Assembly: GCA_033816765.1 (NCBI GenBank)
Contig: CM066293.1
Location: 3,534,001 to 3,598,000 of the forward strand
Source of the DNA: Nothopassalora personata
Lineage: Eukaryota > Ascomycota > Dothideomycetes > Mycosphaerellales > Mycosphaerellaceae
Direction: 5' to 3'
Length of the DNA stretch: 64,000 bases
The notes beneath the pieces are model-generated. The model worked only from the letters and a program-made list of their open reading frames with translations, was not told where the DNA came from and searched no databases. The translations under genes and the position numbers were made by a program. Positions 58,201 to 64,000 of this stretch are shown in pieces; position 1 is the stretch's first letter, and each line of letters opens with the position of its first letter.

Positions 58201-60740
58201 TTGTAAGCGACGACCCGTACTATATAGTCTTAGACTTATAAAGCACGCTACTAGAATAATCAATGAATTAATTAGCTAGTTTCCTAGCATCTACCCTACG
58301 TACTAATAAAGAAGCGTACTTAGGTATAAGGAATAAATACTTCCTAGCTATTGAAAACGTAAAGCGAGACTATTAGAATAAGTTCCTTAAAAAGACTAAT
58401 CTTACGTTAGTCTATAAGGCCTTCTCCTATATAAAAGTAGGGGAGAATAGTCTAGTCCCGACTATAAACGGATAGGACATATTTAAGGAAAATGCGAGGC
58501 CCTCTAGAGTACGCTATTCCCTTTCCTACCTCCGGACAATCCTCTAGACCCTAACTAGGATAGCTATCCTATAGAGAACTAGGAATAGGACCTACTATAA
58601 TCAGAAGAACTTTAATTAGCTTATAGTTCCTTAAAAGTAAAAGGTAAAACCCTAGGCCCGGACGGTATAACCTAAGCTATAATCTAACGTACATTTTAAG
58701 CTATTCTAGACGCCTTTCTTAAGGTCTACGGCTTACTACTAAATAAAGGTTACTACCCTAAGTACTAGCAAGTAGCGATTAGATTTACTCTAGTAAAACT
58801 AGGGAAACCCGACTACTTAATCCCTAAGGTATATAGGATAATGGTACTTCTTAACTACCTAGGGAAAGTAAGCGAGAGAATACTAGCTAAAAGACTAGGA
58901 GTTCTAGCTAATACCGGCCTACTACTTTACGACTCGTAAATAGGCAGTAGAACTAAACGTTTAGCTATAGATATAGCTCTCCTCCTTACCGATTTTATTT
59001 AAAGGAACTAAGTTAAAGGAAAGAAAATAAGCGTAGTCTTTCTAGACGTTAAAGAAGCCTTTAGCTACGTAGTAAAGGACCGTCTCCTAAGAATACTAAT
59101 TAAGCTACAACTCCCCTACTTAGTTATAAGGTAGACTAAGTCCTTCCTTAAAGAACGGAGGATTTAACTATCCTTCGACGGATAAATAGAAGAGGCTACG
59201 GACGTTAAGACCGGCGTACCGTAAGGTAGTCTAATCTTACCGATGTTATTTCTTATCTATATAAGGGACCTATTTACGGATATTAAAGCCGTAACTCCCT
59301 TATCCTATATCGAAGATATTAGGCTATTAGTAGCCTTCACTAGCCTTAAGAAGAACGTAAAGATCCTCGAGAAAGAGATTAAACTCTTAATAAAGAAAGG
59401 TACCGAGTAAGCGATAGAATTTAACGTCGCTAAAACTAAGCTTCTATACTTTATAAAAGGTAAAGGATACGAGTTCTATTACCCTACTAAGCGGAGAAAT
59501 TATTAAACCCGCGATAAAGGCCGTACGATAGCTAGGGATCTAGTTTAATACCTATCTTACCTTTAAAGAATATATTTAAATCCGAGTAACTAAGGTACTT
59601 ACCTCCCTCTATACGATAAACCGCCTAGTAAATATAAGGAACGGGTTAAGTACTTGTTCCCTACGTATACTATACCTATCGTACCTTACTACCGTAGCCG
59701 ACTACGGAGCGCTAATTTAGTAGAAATCTAGGAGAGCTATTACTCCCTTAGAGGCTATATATAGAAAAGGTATTTAAAAAGTCCTAGGAGTCTTCCGTAC
59801 TACCTCTACCGAGCCTACTAAGAGAGAAGTAAACCTCCTTACCCCTTAAACTCGCCTATAACGCTAGGTCTTAAAGTATAGCCTAAGGCTAAAAAAGCTT
59901 CCCGAAAATAACCCTATTACTAGGGCCCTAAGTAGTACTATCCCTATAGTTATAAGAAGAGTAATAGAGATAGGTTACGAGCTCTTACCGCCGAAAGAAG
60001 GCTTAAAGCTCTAAGGGATCTAAAGAAGACTAGAGACCTTTAAGTCGCTAAGTATAACCGATAAATAACACCTTACTAACCTAGTAGTAAAAGCTACTAG
60101 AGACCGACTCTATAAGGCGAAGAATAAGAAGGAGTAAGGCCTAAATAGCTACGGCTCTCGTTTTTAATACGAAGAATACCTCCCGCTATAAGTATAATAC
60201 GAGAGAGCTATCTCGAGCGCCTACTACTCTCTACGTTTATAATACGGCTTCTTTCGCGACTACCTATACCGGTTTTAATAAACGGACGACGATAGGTACC
60301 GCTACGGCTAAAAGTAGACTCTAATTTACCTCCTTTAAGGATATCGTCTATAGACTGAGGTTAGGATAAGAAAAACAAGGGTAGCGGCCTTCCCTATTCT
60401 TTTCCTATCTATTAAAGGATAATAAGAGGTACTAGACTGTATCCGTACTATAGGTATTACTACACTAAAGTAGTACCGAGAGAGAAGAAGCGAACTAGAA
60501 GAGGTTAAATAGCTATACTAGCTTAGGCATTCGAAAGTACTACTAAGTCCCTAGATCTAGGGGCGACCCTAACGAAATTTTAAACTAGGCCTAATTAGAG
60601 AGTTACTAGGCTCATTTTATACGCCTTTACGCGAGGATTCCGAATCTAGTCTCCTTTTTCCTATAGGACGTCTAGGGAATAAGTTATTACCCCCTAACGG
60701 TAGTAATTACGTAAGCCTAACGCTAACGCTAATACTAGTA
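55206..60740 (+). pseudogene. LINE copy 2: ORF1, endonuclease and RT, inserted in element A
   Basis: Same family as LINE copy 1 and longer on the left. About 55780-57060 is an ORF1-like region on the plus strand (IEKQVYALERS-like, later a YLILLRTYLLEKGNLVL segment). Endonuclease begins about 57100, and the GDFN site is degraded to GNLN at 57444-57455. The RT motif reads SYIED at about 59303-59317, where copy 1 has SYIDD. Alignment with copy 1 holds to about 60727. A 272-bp insertion interrupts it at 57999-58270. The exact 5' border and target duplication were not found. Confidence 0.8.
57999..58270. mobile_element. 272-bp insertion in LINE copy 2 (possible SINE or small element)
   Basis: Absent from LINE copy 1. 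Flanked by ATTATCTAG (left) and ATTAGCTAG (right), an imperfect 9-bp duplication. Its last about 50 bases (TATATAGTCTTAGACTTATA ... TAGAATAATCAATGAATTA) recur at 61131-61180. No ORF. Confidence 0.55.
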
Positions 60741-61180
60741 GTAAGAAAGACTTAGCGCTAGATTACGAGACGGGTATTTACTTGATTTAGACGTTCAATA
60801 GCTTATTTAAAAGCGCTACTCCCGAAGAATGTGATAGTAGTAAGAGCTTAGTCCTAAATTATATAGTGTAGGATAACGTATAAAGTGAAACAAGTAAATT
60901 GCGTCGCTTTTTTAACGTATAGGGCCTAGCCCTTAGCCTCTACGGCTATTTTGCTTAGTGTATTTTAGGCTTTACGGCGTAAAAGGATTACGGGAAAACT
61001 ACCGGGTCCCGTAAGGTAAGAAGACCTCTATAATATTACGAGAAAGGAACTCTACTTACTTTTAGTAGTTTTTATTACCGAAAGGCTTTTCCTCTACTAA
61101 CTAGAAACTAGTAGGGCACCCTACCTGTGTTATATAGTCTTAGACTTATATAGTACGTAAATAGAATAATTAATGAATTA
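60741..61180. repeat. Tail region between the LINE and resumed element A
   Basis: Not found after LINE copy 1. Its last 50 bases match the end of the 272-bp insertion at 57999-58270, and element A resumes right after it. It may be a second copy of that small element or a shared 3' tail. No ORF. Confidence 0.45.
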
Positions 61181-61189
61181 ATCCTAATA

Positions 61190-61545
61190 AAGAATTTTAG
61201 GATAAGGAGAAAGACTAAGAAATTAGATAATATTAAGGTCGGACTATTTTTTATTAGTAAAGTAATAGGACTAGTTAACTACCGCCGACGACTACTACCG
61301 GATACTAAAATCTATCTAGTCTTCTATATCTCTAAGTTAGAACTAGCGGAAGCTAAAACACCTTACTAGAAGAGCTTCTATTTTAAGCTAGAAGTAGAGA
61401 ACGAATTTAAAGTTAAAAGAATCTAAGATAAAAAGGGTTAGTGATACCTTATTAAGTAGAAAGGATACGACGATTTAGAAAATACCTAGGAACTAAAATA
61501 AAACCTACGAAAGTATTAAGAAAAGGTCTAAGAATATAAAAAGGG
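61190..61545 (+). pseudogene. pol: Element A pol end: integrase GPY/F module and chromodomain
   Basis: Plus-strand translation gives KTKKLDNIKVGLFFISKV, VNYRRRLLPDTKIY, SKLELAEAKTP, then a chromodomain: VENEFKVKRI, YLIK-KGYDDLENT-EL, and a lysine-rich end. TAG stands where the cage tryptophans are expected. It matches the chromodomain of the intact left-edge element closely. Confidence 0.85.
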
Positions 61546-61548
61546 GGT

Positions 61549-61592
61549 ATCTAGTAGGGGAAACTAACTTAGATTAGCTTTCCCTACTAGAT
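61549..61592. repeat. Inverted repeat / hairpin
   Basis: TATCTAGTAGGGGAAA and TTTCCCTACTAGATA flank a 15-base loop (CTAACTTAGATTAGC), with one unpaired G. It sits just after the chromodomain and next to a tRNA-like sequence; neither has an equivalent in element B. Confidence 0.7.
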
Positions 61593-61597
61593 ATACT

Positions 61598-61720
61598 AAC
61601 TAGGATAGAAATTAAACCTATAACCTTAGGGAAGCCGTCTATAAACTATTACTAAAGGTAAAGGAGAATTTATAGATACGTAGGCTATAACCTACGCTCT
61701 ACTAACTAAGCTACCTAGCC
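61598..61720 (-). tRNA. tRNA-like sequence, possibly intron-containing pseudo-tRNA or SINE
   Basis: Minus strand: GGCTAGG, then an A box TAGCTTAGTTAGTAGAGC, an anticodon-like arm GTAGG-TTATAG-CCTAC, about 50 further bases, a T-arm ATAGGTTTAATTTCTAT, and CCTAGTT. The first and last 7 bases pair as an acceptor stem with two G-T. The anticodon loop has 6 rather than 7 bases and the T-loop is changed as RIP would do, so it is not functional. The extra length suggests an intron or a tRNA-derived SINE. Confidence 0.5.
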
Positions 61721-61814
61721 GATTAATAAAAATAGGAGAAACTTATAAACATATATTCCTTGTAACACTAAGACGGAGAAATTGATTATATTATTAATAA
61801 AATTAATAGACGAC

Positions 61815-62094
61815 TAAACCGTAAGAGATAAGCCTACGGTCGTATCCGTAGTAGGAAAATTAATATTCTCGATCTCTTTAGAGGCCTCTATCTTAGCCTT
61901 AAGATATAGCGTCTTCTTTTATATACGCTCCTCTACCTAATGAAGTATAGCCTTATCTCGTATTAACCGCGCTAGGACCTTAGTAAGCTCTTTATTATCC
62001 TTCTTAACCTTCTTCTAATACTCTTTACGAGTTCTATTAAGAGACTCCTAGAAAGCTTTACGTACTTATAACTATAGCGAACGTATTTAGGATA
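61815..62094 (-). pseudogene. Element A copy of the antisense Zn2Cys6-like / coiled-coil gene
   Basis: Minus strand, after pol, as at 228-731. Codons at 62094-62062 read Y-P-K-Y-V-R-Y-S-Y-K-Y-V, i.e. C-x2-C-x6-C-V when TGC/TGT changed to TAC/TAT. Then, after a small frame change, comes a TAG-for-Trp followed by ESLNRTRKEY, KKVKKDNKELTKVLARLIRD and KKTLYLKAKIEASKEIENIN. This parallels SWEKLDRV...LLNAKIACVSREV of the intact protein. The N-terminal half was not traced. Confidence 0.6.
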
Positions 62095-62870
62095 CTAGAG
62101 TCGGAAGTTACTCTCTATATTAACATAGGAAAGCCGTTTAAAAAAATAATAATCGTAAGCTAAATTAACCGGACGCCCGTATTCGTTAATTTCCTTCGTA
62201 AGTCGAAGATGAAATATAGGATAGGGAGTAGATATTAGTAAAATAGATATACTTTCCCCGCTAGCTATATTTACCCTATTACGAGGAACATATACACTTA
62301 GCTATAAAAGCGTCCTAATTCGGACCTAATGTTTCCTCTAGTTATGTATATATACGTTATAATTAAAACCTTTAATAACCTAGGCTAAGCCCTAGATCTA
62401 TATACGCGTCTCTAAGGCGGTAGTATAGGTACTACCTATATAGAACCTACCTAGATACTTACTACATGTTTCCTTCCTATTAGTATCCGGGATAGCTTCT
62501 TCTTATTTATACATTACTATTACTTCACGGGAGGATACTATAGTAATAGCGGCAGTAGTACTTACTATCGTTAACTTATTATGTACCTACGGTATAAGTA
62601 CCTTACTTAACTTTTAGTACTCGTCCTTAGTTAGACTCTATTAATACTGGTCTAGCTTAGCTATAGTAATAATAAGCTAGTTTCTAATACCTTTAAGACT
62701 AACGGCTAGTGTATTAAAGCTTAAATACCTATACTAGGCCCGTATAAAGATCCGTCTATAGTAAAGTAGACGATTATTGTATAATATAAGTAGTACTCTT
62801 AAGCTCTTACTAGCTTACGCGGCGTTACCTCTCTATTTATAGCTCTTTATAGATTCCAAGAAGGTGTTAC
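62095..62870. other. Unidentified RIP-degraded DNA
   Basis: No domain recognised. Should contain the 3' end of element A, but no 3' LTR of the right family and orientation was found. Confidence 0.3.
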
Positions 62871-62873
62871 TTT

Positions 62874-62990
62874 AAAGGGGGATATTCTAAATTAATATAT
62901 AGTAGAAGGTATATTTATTACGAAGGTAGAAGAAAGACTACTATATATAGTACAGACCTCTAGCCTATTTACTTTAAGTTACCCCCTTAT
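62874..62990 (+). repeat. Polypurine tract plus LTR-like fragment
   Basis: AAAGGGGGA is followed by TATTCTAAATTAATATATAG. The stretch CTATATATAG...CCTATTTACTTTAAG is the inverse of the repeat pair at 12064 and 13065. Probably the start of an LTR of that other family; the end is not defined. Confidence 0.35.
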
Positions 62991-63404
62991 AGCTATTATA
63001 CGCTATCTCCTAGAGTATATTGATTTAAAGCGACGCTATTTATCCGTAGATAGCTTATTCTTATTGCTATTTATAAGAGTAAGGATAAAGTGAATAATAC
63101 CTATAATATTTACTACCTTCCTATAATACGTATTCTAAGCTCGGGTACTACTCATTATTAACGGGTATATATTATAGTAGCTTAATACGTTGTAAGACTA
63201 CCTTACCGTTAACGCTCGAGGTTACGTAGTTACTATTATGTACCTTTATCTTATTTATAGTATAGCTATTAGTAGTAGCTATATTTACTAGGTCTTAAGT
63301 CGCGTATTATTTAAATATAATAGTTTATACTATATTACTTACCCTTTCTCTCTTAGATATTAGAAAATTATAGTAATAGTAAGGTTATAAGAAAAGGAGG
63401 TTAT

Positions 63405-63901
63405 TATTAGGGTTAGTATAACCTAATAATATTATAAGTTAAGAAGATAAGCTTAATTAGATTTATTCTCGGGTTAATAAGACGTTAAGGGAGAGTAATA
63501 AAGTAGTAGTTATCTTAGTCTTATAAAGACTTAAGGAATAGTATAGTAGAGATTAGATTTTAGTATATTCTAAATAGTAATATTCAATAGTAAGTTAAAC
63601 GTATTAAAACTACGTATAGATACTTAGCTAAAAAAGGCTAGGTATCACTTCTATCCTTTCTTCTCTCCGGTACTTTACTAATATAATTACTACTATAACT
63701 TATCTTTACGTCTCTCCGCCTAATTAGATACTCCCCTACTATAAGGGGCGGGCCCCTGTTTCTTAGTATAGGCTACGCCTATACGTTCGGATTGCTTTCC
63801 GACACATTTTCTTCGGATAGCGTCCGACTTCCCCTTTCTTCTATATCGAACTTATTACATACTTTATAGAACTTTAGTATATACGTCGTTTATCCGTAAT
63901 A
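63405..63901. repeat. LTR of the A/B gypsy family, ends uncertain
   Basis: The first about 215 bp (TATTAGGGTTAGTATAACC...GTAAGTTAAACGTATTAAAACTA) match the solo LTR and B's LTRs; the rest is subfamily-specific. CCGTAATA at 63894-63901 is a possible end. No target duplication (GTTAT on the left, TTAAG on the right) and no adjoining internal gypsy sequence were found. Confidence 0.55.
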
Positions 63902-64000
63902 TTAAGTTCGATCTATTCGAATTAGCTAGGCGCCTACTATTAAATAGACGGGATACGTAATAACGTCGCCGGGTAGCGAGAACCCTAGGACTAGTACCCT
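63902..64000. other. Window edge, nothing recognised
   Basis: Short TA-rich end with CpG-rich words; no ORF or repeat identified. Confidence 0.3.

Noticed and set aside
1..64000. Host protein-coding genes, rRNA genes or biosynthetic clusters
   Set aside because: No ORF or domain outside transposon families could be supported in any region.

Overview
This window looks like a transposon graveyard from a filamentous ascomycete (Pezizomycotina-type) genome. I see no convincing host gene. Most of the 64 kb has a strong RIP-like signature (repeat-induced point mutation): CpA and TpG are strongly depleted, TpA is in excess, and CpG is kept. Recognisable transposon proteins read through with TAG or TAA where Trp or Gln codons are expected, and Tyr (TAC/TAT) where Cys is expected. 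As a result almost no ORF longer than about 60 codons survives outside three islands of normal composition.

The three islands are: (i) 1-1203, the 3' end of a Ty3/gypsy chromovirus running off the left edge, with its pol C-terminus, a small antisense gene and the 3' LTR; (ii) 15631-22930, a complete 7.3-kb chromovirus on the minus strand with 184-bp LTRs, a 5-bp target duplication, gag and pol; (iii) 42963-44828, a complete 1.87-kb pogo/Fot1-type DNA transposon with 70-bp perfect inverted repeats and one transposase gene. These look recent and RIP-free.

The rest is decayed and nested. From left to right it holds: a Ty1/copia reverse transcriptase/RNase H (about 1.96-3.6 kb); a gypsy gag remnant with its LTR (about 5.2-7.5 kb, element C); a second gypsy lineage, gag to RT, on the minus strand (about 7.6-10.5 kb, element D); unidentified RIP-degraded DNA with short repeats (10.5-15.6 kb); the intact gypsy; more unidentified DNA; a solo LTR with a target duplication (26879-27284); a LINE (about 28.47-31.86 kb); a 14-bp minisatellite (31971-32110); unidentified DNA including an internally repeated decayed gene-like region (about 36.16-37.14 kb); and gypsy element A (plus strand, from about 40.9 kb). 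Element A is interrupted three times: by the pogo element, by gypsy element B (46158-53176, minus strand, target duplication CTAAT), and by a second LINE (about 55.2-61.2 kb). The end of A's pol and its chromodomain resume at about 61.19 kb. LTR-like fragments end the window.

The most interesting observations are these. (1) The gypsy family carries, between pol and the 3' LTR, an antisense gene for a Zn2Cys6-like plus coiled-coil protein. It is intact at 228-731 and traceable in RIP-decayed form in A and B. (2) Both chromovirus lineages have a 9-nt primer-binding-site sequence complementary to their own LTR rather than an obvious tRNA-type site, which suggests Tf1/sushi-like self-priming. (3) The intact element has a textbook -1 frameshift signal between gag and pol. 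(4) Element B preserves the empty insertion site of the pogo element found in A.
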